Source: Amoeboaphelidium protococcarum (lineage: Eukaryota; Aphelidiomycota; Aphelidea). Taken from it: a stretch of 64,000 nucleotides of DNA. The notes beneath the pieces are model-generated. The model was not told the origin of the DNA. It searched no databases and worked only from the letters and a program-made list of their open reading frames with translations. A program made the position numbers and the translations under genes. The stretch is from NCBI GenBank assembly GCA_023515745.1, contig JALECJ010000258.1, forward strand, positions 1,306,501 through 1,370,500. The letters run 5' to 3'. Shown piece by piece: positions 1 to 12,386 of the stretch. Positions within the stretch are counted from its first letter, which is position 1. Each line of letters starts with the position of its first letter.

Positions 1-1389
1 GTTACTCATTTTCAGTTGACTTTTAGACAGCTCTTGTTCCTTCTTTTAAACTTACTACTACAGGTCGTAGACAACTTGCCGTTCATTGGCTTTTTACAAC
101 TTGAGCTGCGATACCTCTTTCTTCAGTCGATCAATTTCTGCATTTTGTGCGTCTATACGAAGTTTCAGCGTCTGAATCACTTCAACTTAATCACCACTAG
201 GGATTAAAGTTCCGACGTTTAAGCGACAGTCAACTTCAACTTTAACAGCATTTTACAGACGGTGATTTTCCTTCTATAACTCTTAGTTTTCTTGTTACAA
301 CTACCGCATCGCTCTCTCCACATACGCATAGTTAGTATTATCATCTTTACTGAATACCATCTAATTCAAACGTCCAATCTATGACTTTAACTTGGATTGC
401 TGCGATACTTGCTTCTTGTGCTGTTACATCAGATTGGAATGCTTCTCTTACAACATATTATGTTTACTCTCCAACTCGACGCGCTTATCTTCAACTTCGC
501 TAAACAGAGACTTGCTTTATGGTTCTGGCTCATTATCCTCACTGAAATTGACATGTCCAATCTCAAGCTGAGCTTACAATTGCTCAATTATCTGATGACA
601 TTCAGCCAAACGTTCATTGCTCTGATGAAGTTCAATTTCAATCCGCTCCGCTTCGAACAGTTTCAACTTCAAATGCTCGACTTCTTCAACTATAGCCTAC
701 TTTTCAGCATCTGCTTCATCCAATTTCCCCGCTAGATCCATAATAATACTACTTTTCTCCTCAATCTCCTTCTACAACTTTGCCATAGTTGCGCACATAC
801 CAGCAATTTCCTTCTCAACAATATCCTTCTCGCGCTGCGTTGTAATCGCATCTACCGTTTTACTTTTGATCAGTTAAAGTTCATCGGACAGCTTCAGCTT
901 TGCTGCATTTGCAAGTTCCAACTAAGCCAACAGTTCACACTACTCGCTCTTCCATCCAAGTTCAGCTTTATGATGCAGCTTCTTTAATTCATTTTTCTCT
1001 TGCTTTACCTGATCAACTTAATCTCGCAACTCCAGAGTTGTCTAATGCAGTGACTAAACTTCCTGTTCTAAAGAGGAGATGGCTTCCTATTGCTATCTCT
1101 CACCATGCTCACCGTTCTATTTCAATTCAAGTGTCTCATTCAGGCGCTCAATTTTAAGCTTCAAATCATCATTCTCTCTTAATAATTAGCTTCCAATATC
1201 AGCAGCCAGAGCCAGATTAGAATCCTTACTCTTTACCAGTTAATGCAAGTCGCGCAAGCATTGTTTCAACTACTTGCCACTGAATTTGGTGAGCTGAGGA
1301 GACGCTAACATGGGTGTGCTAATATCATCAACCAAGATTCTCTGCTTCTGAGGTGTGCAAAACTGCGGATTCTCATTCTCAGACTCCAT
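1..1389 (-). CDS. Coiled-coil protein with a CC1-box-like motif (possible dynein adaptor), C-terminus outside window
   Basis: The frame opened by the ATG at 1389 has no TGA down to position 1, giving 463 residues with more than twenty in-frame TAA/TAG codons read as Gln. After about 45 polar residues the sequence becomes heptad-rich, charged coiled coil to the window edge. Residues about 60-75 read LALAADIGSQLLREN. This resembles the CC1 box (AAxxG) of BICD, Spindly and HAP1/TRAK adaptors that contacts dynein light intermediate chain. The family link is inferred from this short motif and its position at the start of the coiled coil. An ordinary structural coiled-coil protein remains possible. 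The gene is partial because the 3' end lies beyond position 1. Confidence 0.7.
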
Positions 1390-1524
1390 GATTGCAAGTC
1401 TATCAATAGTTTGGTAAGTGTATATCTCAATAGGAAATAGCTAGCTAAGGCAAAAAAATGGTCACCTCTGAGCAGATTTCGCGTAGAACTTCAAGAGAAC
1501 AGAAAATGTTTGAAACGCATTGGA

Positions 1525-1530
1525 ACGCGT
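1525..1530. promoter_or_regulatory. ACGCGT box (MCB-like)
   Basis: ACGCGT lies 136 bp upstream of the start at 1389, in a 210-bp AT-rich intergenic stretch. It matches the MluI cell-cycle box bound by fungal MBF; function here is inferred from recurrence of the hexamer in other promoters of this window. Confidence 0.4.
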
Positions 1531-1599
1531 TGAAGATAGAAAGACTGAAAGATTTTGGGCAAATAATTTATGATGGATATTGTATTTCTTTAAAAGAAA

Positions 1600-2214
1600 T
1601 CAAGCTTCTTCAATATTAAGGTTGGATATTATAGAGATGAGTTCAGCTTTAGCTTCGCGAAACTTTGCAGCTTCCAGGTCATCTTTCGGAGTGTATGCAC
1701 TCAATCGTCTAACTGATTTCTTTGCATTGTCTATTACTCTGTCAATAGAATTTACAGAATCTCTTGACTCCTCAGATAGAAGCAATTCATCTGCAGGATT
1801 AAACAACTCAACGTACTTATCTTTGATTTACTTGATATCATTGGCAACAGCTTCCTTGCGTTCCAATCGACGCTGTTTTAAGCTTTCCAACAGTTCTGTA
1901 GTTGCCCGTGAAGCGACTCTTCGCTTACTCGTAGCTGTTTGAGTTTAAGACGCGCTTAATTGGACATTTATCGCCTTAGGCGGATCAATGGGTTCAATTT
2001 CAGCTTAATCTTGCAATTGAGGATTACTGTTTTCAATATCTTTACGATTGGACGTGATAGGAGAATCGGGCAGCTTGTACTATTTCAATCTGGCTTTCAT
2101 TATAGATGGATCTTTTATCATTGGAGGACTGATTTATTATCCAGCATCTGCGAGCCAATCTTTTGTATGATGCAACACCAATGGTTGCTCCAACTTCCAT
2201 TTACTATTGTTCAT
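1600..2214 (-). CDS. Unknown 204-aa protein with C-terminal coiled coil
   Basis: One open frame runs from ATG at 2214 to TGA at 1602-1600, with TAA/TAG codons read as Gln. The N-terminal half is polar, with QQISPP and other proline/serine stretches suggesting disorder. Residues about 110-204 are strongly helical and charged (TELLESLKQRRLERK, then SVRRLSAYTPKDDLEAAKF), consistent with a coiled coil. No family is recognised. It could be a small subunit of a complex assembled through helices. It lies in tandem with the upstream coiled-coil gene and the downstream SCP2 gene on the same strand. Confidence 0.65.
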
Positions 2215-2358
2215 CTTTTCAATAATTTTGAATATATGTTAACTCTGTTAGATATATATAAGTACAATTCCAGCTGTGTTATTGTAAATGCAAGTTTAGC
2301 AACAGAAGAAAAGAGAAATGCAAGCTGAAACGTTGAGAAGATGAAAGGTAAAGCATTA

Positions 2359-2364
2359 ACGCGT
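2359..2364. promoter_or_regulatory. ACGCGT box (MCB-like)
   Basis: ACGCGT sits 145 bp upstream of the ATG at 2214, almost the same distance as the copies before the genes starting at 1389 and 3015. Confidence 0.4.
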
Positions 2365-2459
2365 CTCTAGCCTCAAAAATAAGAAGCAAGCAAGCAAAGA
2401 TGATATCACATTTGCCACAGAGTAGAATCAGTTTATATAGAGATATACTTCCCGCTAGA

Positions 2460-3015
2460 TCATAATTTAGATTTTGTAGATGTGGAATTCTCCTTGATAA
2501 ACTTCATTACTTTCTCCACTCCGCCAGCCTTAACAAAGATCTTTTCCACACTTTACGCCAGTGAGAGATCACCCTTCACCTTGAGTTTCTTCTATTACAT
2601 TGCTTACATTCCATTCATACCTCCTACATATAAGCTAAGCAATAGGTTGGCCCATAAATTTCTAGTAATTAAAAATACCTGTAATCATCTTGAGCAGGTC
2701 TTTATCCTCGATTGTAAATTAGACTTTGGGTAAATCTTTCAATTGCTGTAAATTTTAAGGCTTCTTCTATGAAATGTACGGCTTTGAGTCATAGCCTTAA
2801 AGCACAACGAACCTACAATTATTATCAAGTTCCATTGCCGCAATATTATCAAATAACAATCAGAGATATCCATACCATGTTGTAACGTGTTTTCCATGTT
2901 TCATTATTTTTGCCACGAATACTCCTTTAGTGTTGGCCACAATGGTATCATTCCTCTCCAACTCCTTCTGAATTTCAGGAAATAGCAGCGATGAGTACAA
3001 GGGTTTATCAGACAT
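2460..3015 (-). CDS. SCP2-domain sterol/lipid-transfer protein, three exons
   Basis: The spliced product is 145 residues. Exons are 3015-2876, 2812-2679 and 2623-2460; the GT-AG introns are 2813-2875 (63 bp) and 2624-2678 (55 bp), phases 2 and 1. Splicing restores an SCP2 fold: a helical start with LFPEIQKELERN, a strand with VTTWFVVLQGYDSK, then FTIEDKDLLKMITG, GMNGMQAM and KKLKVKGDLSLAQSVEKI. These match the typical SCP2 order of D-x-D/E-x-F-x-x-x-x-T-G followed by the G-K-L-K-x-x-G helix. Such proteins bind sterols or acyl chains, often in peroxisomes. The C-terminus is TKSKL; the last three residues SKL form a canonical PTS1 peroxisomal targeting signal. Confidence 0.85.
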
Positions 3016-3171
3016 ATTTTAATCTGGAAACTGAGTATGTTGAAGTTATAGTGCAGATTATATAAATCGGATTATAAAGACTAAAAGCAACAAAGTGAAG
3101 GAAGAAATTAACAAACTTGAATGATCGTGAGAACAAAACGGGATTTCCATGTAGAGGCGGCTAAAGCTCCT

Positions 3172-3177
3172 ACGCGT
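3172..3177. promoter_or_regulatory. ACGCGT box (MCB-like)
   Basis: ACGCGT lies 157 bp upstream of the SCP2 start at 3015, within the intergenic gap before the LRR gene stop. Confidence 0.4.
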
Positions 3178-3252
3178 GTCAGATGTTAATTACGATGAAA
3201 ATATCCATCATAGTTGTACCATCTAAATATATTTATTAATTAGTTGATCATT

Positions 3253-6200
3253 TCATTGTGGAGTTTAATTTAAAATGCAATCCAAGTCTGCGACACTCTG
3301 CGCGAAAGGGGAGGATAAGACAATGGGTGCTTCACTATCGGCTATTTACAGACTGATAGAGTAGACCTGGTTACAAACTGATTTCTTTACGGATTATATA
3401 TCGACAATAGCAATGATCTAGACTGCCAGATTATTGATATCAGTATGAATATCTTACCCAAATAACGATTGAATTGAGCACCGTAAAAGAATTAGCTGTC
3501 TACCAACAACCATTACAAGCCCAATAACGTTAAATTGATTCTCCGTGCCCTGCGAGGACACTTTGAACAGACGGCAAAACGCAACTAATCTTTTTAAGGC
3601 TATCAGTTTGAGCTTGACGTTCTCATCAGAATCGAGCAGTTGAATAAATTCTTCAACTGGCACCGCCTCAGTAACTATTTTGAGTACATGTTCAGCCAGG
3701 TGCCAGTTATCGTACAGCTTCAGCTGGATACAACCTTGCTCATATAGAGATTACGACAGATTGGCAGCTATCTCGTTACACACTTGCTAATTGTAAAATA
3801 TAACCAGTAAGGATTCGACTGCTTTCAAAAGCTTCTTACTCCTCTGGGCCATCTTGCCATCTGATTTTAGCAAGCGCGAAAAGTCCAGATCTAATTCGAG
3901 TGACTATCCTTCAAATCCAACCAACAAATCAGTTATACACTGCAATGGTATAGAGTACTTGACAGAGATTAAAGAGGAATCCAAGTTATGGAAAGGACAA
4001 AACGGTGAATCAGAGTCTTACCCAATGTATTCTAAAAGCACGATCCGGAGGCTAGTTACAATGAGGAGGCCGTTGACACACTCGTCGCCAATCTTACGTC
4101 CCTGGTTTACAAACTAACTAAACTTTGATCGCTGCCTCCGTTTACCAATACCGACTGTACAAGGACAGAAAGACAATAACGATTCATTGGTCATAAGCAA
4201 CTTCAACTAGAGATAAACCGACAGAGAGACATCGATTAAATCCAACGATGAAGTCATTCGCAATGCTTTATCTGCAGCAACTGTGAATTCGTCAACAGAA
4301 TCCGAAGAATTCTAACGTTCATAAAGCATCTAAGACGAAGCCTTGGTAGTGCTAAGAGATACAGGCTCAGTCACAACATTTTTACCGCTCTTATCTTCAT
4401 CAGCAGCCACCAACAGCGAGTTGCCGCATTTTGGACACTGCGCGGGCTTCTCACGCTCATATGTTGACCATTGATAAGCACAGGATATGCACTTATATTG
4501 ACGGCTGACAGCAGCAACATGTTAAGGGTCTATTAAAGAATTGAAATAATCAAACAGCTCCTTCAGCTAAACAGTAGAGTTCTAAACTTATTTGAATTGT
4601 ACCACTATCGGCTCATCTTCATACGTGGCCTTATACGTGAGATATAATAACTCTTCAGCTGGTGAATCCCAACGGCAATTTAAAATTGCATTAAGCATAT
4701 TAATAAACATAGACTGCAAATCAGAATCATAAATACTAAACTTCCAACTAAGGGCTTAATCTCCGCGACTGACATTGATATTCTGCCACATTTGCGAACC
4801 TGGACCTGTAAAAAGTACAGTTGATTCAATAGCTTCATCTATCAATTCAAAGTTTTGCCTACCACTCTATGGATCAGACATTTACAAATCAAAAGATTGT
4901 TCAGATAACGGCGATGATGGAGATAAAGGTTATGCTAATACAGAGCTTTATACAGCAGTGGGAGCATTAAACACAGGATCCGCAGCTAGAACTGACTATG
5001 GCTGAATCGATAAGGCAGTCGATGGCATAGACTTCTCAACAGAAGATGGTATTATCCTTCCACTTTACGTTTCATTAGATACGCTAGGGATATTACGAGA
5101 TGACTCAGCCAGACTTAAATTGGCAATATTACTAACACTACCTGTAAACTTTTTTTTAGCAAATTGCTTAAGCCAGCCAGATCCGGCAGATATTTTAATT
5201 GAATCTATTTACATCTTCTACCGCTAGGTGATACTCTCTAATTGAGCTAATCTGGCTTTACGAGTCTATGAACTTTACTTGGAACTGATAACAGACGAAG
5301 AATACACGCTGGGAGATATCTACTAACCTTACTCTAAATTAACTTTATCAGTTGTAACATCCACTATATCCTCTTACTATAGAATATTGTCATTCTCAAT
5401 GAGGGCCTAGATAGGCGAAGTTTTTGATTACACTTGAACCGTTTACACCTAACGCAAAGATTGAAATGACTTGGTGGAACTGTACCCATTGATAGACCGA
5501 CGACTCTTCAAGCGTAACTTCTCAGTAATACTTGCATTCTTACCATCCAGTATTAATTGAGATTTACTCTAAGCATCTAACGTGGTCAGAATACGAATTC
5601 TATAGCCATTCATAGTCGCAACCTAATTCCCCATAACGTTCAAACTCTCGAGATGTTGCTCAATTAGCTATAAAGTCTCATCTATCAAGTCCAAATCTGT
5701 AAGTAAATTGTTGGAGATGTCAAAATCTATCAACTCTGTATAGGATACCTTTTACATACTATCCAATAAAGACTTTGAGTCTATAAGATTATTACCAACA
5801 CTGAGACTTAATACTTAACACTCACCACTAAGATCGAGCCGAGTCAACTTGTTGAACGATAAATCCAATTTTCTTAATTAAGTATACTAAGTAATATCGC
5901 CAACAATAGACTCTATAAGATTATGTGATAGATTGAGAGACTAGAGTCGAGGTAAAGCTGCCAATATCTAGTGAAGATCCAAAGATTTAATGCAGTTATA
6001 GGATAAATCGAGACTGCGAAGACGAGGATAATATCGCGCAAAATCAGCATATTCAAATGATCCAGGTGATATTGCTAAAGAGCCATCACTATTATTATTT
6101 GAACTGCCACTAGTATCATACACCTTTTACTTGCCTTTCCGCCGCAAAGAGTCAAAGTGTATTGGAACGAATAGCGCTTCATCCACACTGCGAATAGAAC

Positions 6201-6531
6201 ATCGTCTCAACACTAGCTATTCCATCTCAGACAACATATTCAAACCGACAATGAGCTACGTGTCAACTTTATTCAATTCAAGTTGACGAACAGATTTAAA
6301 AAGCCCCAGATCTATAAGTTGAGAATCATTATCAAGCTTCACCTAATTCTTGCTGAGAGTGGACACTTTGACATTCTGGAGCTGTCGTAACATGCGCAAT
6401 AGATCAGCGTTCACATTAGATCTCTCATATTCCTAGCATAAGAACTACAGATGATTGCAGTCAATAACAAATCTCTATTATCTATTCACATTCCTCTCCA
6501 AATACTTTTCTATAGAATCCAATATATTCAT
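3253..6531 (-). CDS. Large LRR protein with zinc ribbon, STK11IP/LIP1-like
   Basis: A single exon of 1092 codons runs from ATG 6531 to TGA 3255-3253. I checked the frame line by line from 3253 to about 5760 without meeting a TGA. The N-terminal about 110 residues precede a divergent leucine-rich section, then clear LRRs at about 165-290 (LRSLDLSYNCIKSLDL, LQSLNLSHNLIESI, LRKLDLSFNKLTRLDL). A low-complexity linker follows. At about 679-705 there is a four-cysteine zinc ribbon, CISC...CPKCGNSL. The C-terminal about 300 residues look globular. Order and size resemble STK11-interacting protein/nischarin-type proteins, which work on endosome or lysosome membranes; that assignment is tentative. The zinc ribbon is not something I can tie to that family. 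Confidence 0.75.
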
Positions 6532-6825
6532 ACTAAATGATTTTTAGATAGAAGGCAATATCAAAACCACCCACAACCACCTAAAGTATGACAACAGAGA
6601 AAGAGAAAGTACGAAGAACCAAAAGACGCGCCAGGTGAATAGGAAAGAAAGCGGCGCTGTGCTTCCTGCGTCAACAACGATTGAAGTGGAAGAGCTTTCT
6701 CGCGCGTTTCTCAATCTCTCACTCACCACTTTCTTTCTGCCTCTCTTTGTTGTAGTCGCGTAAATTAATTTCTGCTTACTGCTTTATTCCATAAGGTAGC
6801 AAACTGTCTGATTTATTAGTAGTGT

Positions 6826-9800
6826 ATGATGGTTGATGATAGTGAGAGTGGTGGAAAAGAAGTTGTGGAGTTGCTTATTAAAGAATTCACATAGTTGAAG
6901 AAGATTAACGGCAAGCTGGTGGCTGAGAACTTGTCTCTGAGAGATGATGTACGTGGATTTAGTAATCAGATTGACTTGTTAAACGGGCGCATCTAGACTA
7001 GCATCAAACAGCATTAAAGTATCTGTGATAAATTGTCTCTGTAAGAGTAGAATAATGCAGAATTGGTTGAATAGAATGAGAAATTAGCTGGCATTTTGTA
7101 GTATTTTAATATAAATTCGAATGGTGAGTTTGATTTTGAGTTAATGCAAGAATTTTAGAATAAGGCACTGGTACATTATCAGCAGGTTAATTAGCAGCTT
7201 TAGGATACTATTGAGACTGTGAAGAAGGAATTGAACTAGCACATGCATCATATGTATTCAGTGGAGTAGTCAAAGCTGGAGATGTAGACTGAGATTGCTG
7301 ATTTGCGGCATGAACTTGATTAGAAGAATGTCTAAATAGCAGAGATTGGTAGAGCATAAGATTACAAGTCTACGCTTGAGAAGGAGAATAAAGTGTTAAA
7401 GTATAAAATATAGGACTTGTCTACTTAGTTGAGAGGATGCTTGATGCAGTTGCGTGGTGTTGAGATGGGTGGTGTTGAGAATAGGGGTGTGGATGTAAAT
7501 AACACCTCTACCTCCCAGGATGTCATCAGTAATAATCTCGTGTCTATTAAGAGTGTCAAGGATTTACAGGATCGTAACATTGAACTGCTCGCCACTCTGC
7601 GCCAGGTGACTGACGACTTTGAATAGAGAGATTTTGAGTATTAGAATTAGTTGAAGGCATTGGAGTTGAAATTGGCATAATAGGATGATTAATAAAATGT
7701 TGAATTTGACCATGATAGTCATCACTAGGTTGGTCAGTAATCCTAGACTTAGATATTGAATAATAATGTTCATGAAGAGTTTGAAGATGACGTGCAGTTG
7801 GAGATGCTTTAGGATAGACATGATTCTATGAAGACTGAATTCAAAGAGCAGATTCAAGAGCTGACGGATGATTTGTGCAGAGTCGAGAGCGATTTGTAGT
7901 AGATGAAGTTGAAGTAGAGTCAGTTATAGCATGATAAGCAAAAGTTGAGCAGGGAGTATGAAAAGTTGACTGTGGACAGAAATTCGTTGAAAAAGTAGTT
8001 GAGTGATAGCTAGCGTTCTTTGGAGTAGAAGGAGTAGACTATTGCAGATCATTCTAAGTAGCTCAAGTCGACATAGAAGAAGAACCAAGACCTTATTGGT
8101 GAAATTGAAGATTTATAGCAGGAGGTTGCCGATCATCAGACTTAGTTTTAGAGCAAGGAAGTTGAAGTTTTATCATTAAAGAGTGAGATTGAGTAGTTAG
8201 AGTATAATTTAAAGATTAAAGAGGATGAATTGTTGGGCTCAAAATCCTAGTTATCTGATCTGTAATAGCTTTTGAATTAGAAAGAAGATAAGATAGTGCA
8301 GATTAACGCGTTGGTTTCGTCATTAGAGTCGAAGATCCAAGAGCTTACATCTTTGAATGATCAGTCTCGATCTGAATTAGATAGATAAAAGGCTGAGTAT
8401 GATGGGAAGGTGAACAATTTATAGTCAGAGTTGTAGAAGTCTTTTATATAATGTACTGAAAAGGACTAGTAATTAGTTGGGGTGTAGAAAGATTTACTGG
8501 ATAAGACTGAAGATTATGAGACACTAGAATAGGAAGTAGACAGTTTGCGTAGTCAGATTGATAAAGTCACTAAGGAATTGCAATAGTCTGAAGGTCGATT
8601 TAAGGTTACAAATAAGGAATTGAATGATAAGTCTTAGAAACTTTTATAACTGGAAGCTGATAGTTAAAAGAACAAGCAGGAGATTCTCGAATTGAAGTAG
8701 AAGATTTCTTTGTTGGAGACTGAAGCATCGAAGAGATTGTAACTTTAGTCTGATGCTGATGCCGGTGATCAAAGCTCTAATTTGACTAGAGTCTAATAGG
8801 AGGATCCTGTGAATAAAGCTGAACCGTAATCTTCCTCTTCAGTGTTCAGTAAGAAGATCGATTTTGAAGCTTTTGCTAATTTTGGCAAGCCTTAGCCCGT
8901 GAAAGAAGCTCCCACCTAATAATAGACAAAGAAGAAGGGCCGGCAATTATCCAAAGATAAATCAGCGACGACGAAAAATTAAATGGCCAATTCGAGTAGT
9001 GTTCTATGGGGTAATTCTGCTCCTCTTCAACTTCCGAATCTTTCTCTGCCTACTTGGTCAACTCCTCAGACTAGTAACTAATCTTCGATATTTGGCTCCT
9101 CATTGTAAATGCCAGCGACGTAAGTGCCATCATCCATCTCTTTGGGTGAGTAGTAGCCTGCCTCTATTTTACCGTATTCAGTTGGTGAGTCTGTCGAAGT
9201 TAACGATAAGTAGTTGGTAACAGCTTAGGAACTTGGCAAATCTAAAAGGACAATTAATTAAGTGGATGAGAATGGTGCTGCTAATGCATTTGAAGGTAAA
9301 AAATTTAAAGCTGAAGATAAATCATCTCCGCCTGTTGTCATTGAACCTGATAATGGGGATAAGAATAAAGCTATTTAGAAGGAGCGCGATTAAGAAGTTG
9401 AAGAGAGTATTAACAGTGTTAGTGTTGTGGATGTTGAGTAAGCAGTACCAACTACCATAGATGTTGACGCGCAAAGTTAATCTGATGTTGCAGCTGTACA
9501 GTCTGAAAGTACACATACCATAAGTTAATCCACGACAATTGATGAATTTCTCGCTGATCTCGAATCTCCACAGATTCAAGAGTTGGAGCCTCAATAAGAG
9601 GACCAGAATGACGCGCCCAAGTAAGTGTAAGATTAAAAGGAGAGCGTCAATGAAGCTGAAGTTGACGACGAGGAAGGAGCTGTTACAGAAACTGAAGATG
9701 ATTTGCCAGATGTGAAGTAGATTCTCAAGCAGAACTTTGATCCGCAAGTCACATAAAGTTAGTCAACCGAGTCAGATGATTAGAAGAAGCCCGACGTTAT

Positions 9801-10035
9801 CGTGACATCATCTGGAAACAAAATTCAACGCATTACTTTTGATGACTTCAGTGCCGGGAAGACATAGAAGACTAAAGAAGTGCCGTAATAAGATGGCAAG
9901 AGTAATACAAGATTGAGTGGCGGCGGTGACCAAACTCGGTCAATGTCATAGAGTGGTAAGCGTAAATCATTCTCTCCTAATTAGAATAAACGCGGTGGTG
10001 CTCGGCGTGGTGGGTTCTCTGGTAAAAAGAGATGA
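6826..10035 (+). CDS. TPR: TPR/Mlp-type nuclear basket protein
   Basis: One exon gives 1069 residues, with UAR codons making up a large share of its glutamines. Coiled coil covers most of residues 5-660. Residues about 233-262 read NLVSIKSVKDLQDRN then IELLATLRQV; this matches the diagnostic TPR/MLP1 segment (NLV-x-[FY]-[KR]-x-I-x-x-LQ-x-x-N-x-x-LL-x-x-[VL]-R). The C-terminal 400 residues are acidic and Ser/Gln-rich, ending in a basic GGARRGGF tail. TPR/Mlp proteins form the filaments of the nuclear pore basket and act in mRNA quality control and checkpoint tethering. The protein is shorter than the usual 1600-2300 residues. ATG codons at 6826 and 6829 are both in frame. Confidence 0.8.
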
Positions 10036-10093
10036 GAGTGATAGATGATCTGGTGGCGAATAAAATGCTAAATCTATTATAATATTTCGGCTT

Positions 10094-11641
10094 TCACTCC
10101 TATAAAAGTTATTAGACTACTTGTTGGATATTTTCAGCGTAAAGCTCGCAGTTTTAACTCATCCAAGATTCTCCCTATGATCTATGCTTGATCAGTAGAT
10201 TTGAATGCAAATCTTGCCGCCATCTATCATCATTTTCGCCAATTACGAGCACATTAGGTGACATTAGCTCTGCCTCATCTTAGTCAAATACATTAGCAGT
10301 GAGCACACCGGTACAGTAGCTAACATCAAGATATGATAGCTTTCGATTTTCACGTTGATTTTTGGCAGCATCATAAGTTTAGCCAAGCTTTTCAATTAAG
10401 CTAATCACAGCGTCATAAGATATTAAAGTGCAGCCAGTCAATTTTAAAACTTGCAATTGTTTAGCACATTGAGCCACCTTCTGAAGTAAAGTATCAGTGA
10501 CTGGTAGAAGCGACATCTTTAAACTTTTCAAGCGAGATCCAACACAAACACATGGCTCATGCCCACAGAATATAGAATCTTCCAAGTCTTTGCTTTAAAA
10601 CTGAGGGCAGTTAGAGATGTTTAACGACTACAGATTTGGCATTCGCGTACCGATTATCTTCAATGCTTCTGGGCCTAATGATGGACAATAGCTCATATCC
10701 AATTCTTTGACAGATTTAAGCTACCCACCCAAAGGTAAAACATTCTCCAGAAATTTTGCAGTCACAAATGGCATGGAGGACAATTTTACGCTCTCTAAAT
10801 TCTGCCAAAGATACGTCAAATTTTCTGCATAAGTGTCAGATATGACATAACTTTCAGACAGATCTAGACTCTTCAGAGCACATTGTATCGGCTTCTAATT
10901 GGTATTGGACAGAACTCGACTTAAAGCCTTTGCAAATTGATCTCCATATCCTTTACCATTCCATTGTTGCAAGTTGAGTAATTGCAGACGCGAACGTGCC
11001 TTGAGATTAGACAGATAATAGAGCAGACAACTGGTTGAGCAGTAGCATTCTTCTATGCCTATTTAATTATTTAGTGCACTCTAACATAGTGGCGTACGTC
11101 CGATACCACCAAGATCTAACACTTGTAAGTTTAGACAATGAGGAAGCCATTTAAAAATGATAGATGCGGGCACTAATCTATAACTATGCATTACTACACC
11201 ACTATCTCCAATCTAAGCATTGATCTACTGGAGAGAAATACTTCTAACCATGCTTGCATAATCATACTGTGGTCTGACGGGCTAAATCGCATTGTACAAC
11301 GAGCACTCCTGATGAAATGGAATTACGCGACCAAATGTCTACTTATTCCAGTACTAGATGAAGCCCATTTGAGTAGCGATATCCATTTTGGAAAAGTTTG
11401 GTGACTTCCACAGAAGCTATACCGACACCGAAGACCATTTCCTGCAAGATAGAGTCAATTGCAGCAATGTCCACCTGCTACTTTAATCTTAAACGGTCTG
11501 TTTCAGCTTCTCTGCGCGATCGGCATTTGACTACGTTGCAACATCAACAGAAAGACGCGATTACATTCCTGCGCCTGATATTGCTGATACTGCGTCAAAG
11601 TGCTTAAATATTTAAAGCAAAACATCAGCAGGAATGTCCAT
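10094..11641 (-). CDS. F-box/LRR protein, GRR1/AMN1-like
   Basis: A single frame gives 515 residues from ATG 11641 to TGA 10096-10094. The F-box begins at residue 3 (IPADVLLQIFKHFD). It resumes after an insertion of about 40 residues with LLQLTLSCRKWSSVSVQLLW at 59-78, the CxxW and LLW pattern of fungal GRR1-like F-boxes. Cysteine-containing AMN1-type LRRs follow (LDMSYCPSLGPEALKII, LNISNCPQFQSKDL, LDVSYCTGVL). Such proteins deliver substrates to SCF ubiquitin ligases. The insertion splitting the F-box is unusual. The gene is convergent with the TPR gene, 58 bp away. Confidence 0.8.
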
Positions 11642-11826
11642 CTCTTCTAACTAATTCGTTTGATTATGACGATTTAAATGTAAAATAGGAAGAATTTTGT
11701 GATAAGGACAGGTAATCGCACCCCCAATTTCTGGGTGGCAAGGAGGCCAAATCACACGAGGCAAGAGAAACGTGAAATCAAATGTTACATGAAGTGAAAA
11801 CAATTTAATCCAACAAATCGGCATGT

Positions 11827-12254
11827 TCATTGTTTCTCTTCAATCGACGAGGGAATGCTAGTTTACTGCTTTTGCTAGTCATCTGATGATGTGACTTAAG
11901 TGTCCACAGCTGCTGCGTCGCTTTTCATGTACTTTTCCTCTTCCTAGATTATTTCATTCAATGAACTTTCCAGTTTATCAATACGATCTCCCAACTCATC
12001 CACTACAATTATGAGAGGTTTTAGACAGGTTAGCACATGCAAAAGTTCTAAAAAGTACTCTTTGAAATCACATCTTTCGCCACTTGGTCAAACTTGGTTT
12101 GCATCTCTTTCAACGTCTGGTCCACCTACACAACTCTGAGAATGATCAACTTTATTCATATTTACCAAGTATTAAGAAAGGTTACAAACTTGGTCAACTC
12201 AGCAGGATTAGATGCAAGCTTTACTGGATCCACCTAATTTTCTTTATTGCTCAT
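11827..12254 (-). CDS. HSBP1: Heat shock factor-binding protein 1
   Basis: Three exons (12254-12186, 12125-12059, 12002-11827) encode 103 residues. Introns are 12126-12185 (60 bp) and 12003-12058 (56 bp); the second has a GCTAAC branch site. The spliced core reads LTKFVDQTLKEMQTKFDQV, then ISKMDELGDRIDKLESSL. This matches the single long heptad helix of HSBP1, which forms trimers or hexamers and dampens HSF1 or promotes WASH complex assembly. The choice of the second donor is set by this alignment: an upstream GT gives a TGG codon and loses the conserved IxxMDEL. The C-terminal tail is Gln/Ser-rich. Confidence 0.85.
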
Positions 12255-12386
12255 AATTAATGTATAGCTAGTGATATGTTGAATTATGCAAAACTAAGAC
12301 GCTATTTATTGCTGAAGATTGAGAAATAGAAAAGAAGCGCGTTAGTTTCAACGCGAGATTTACTGAAACAGTCGTCTTGGTTCATT

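Noticed and set aside
12003-12070. Alternative upstream donor for HSBP1 intron 2
   Set aside because: It loses the ISKMDEL segment conserved in HSBP1; the GTACTT donor restores it.
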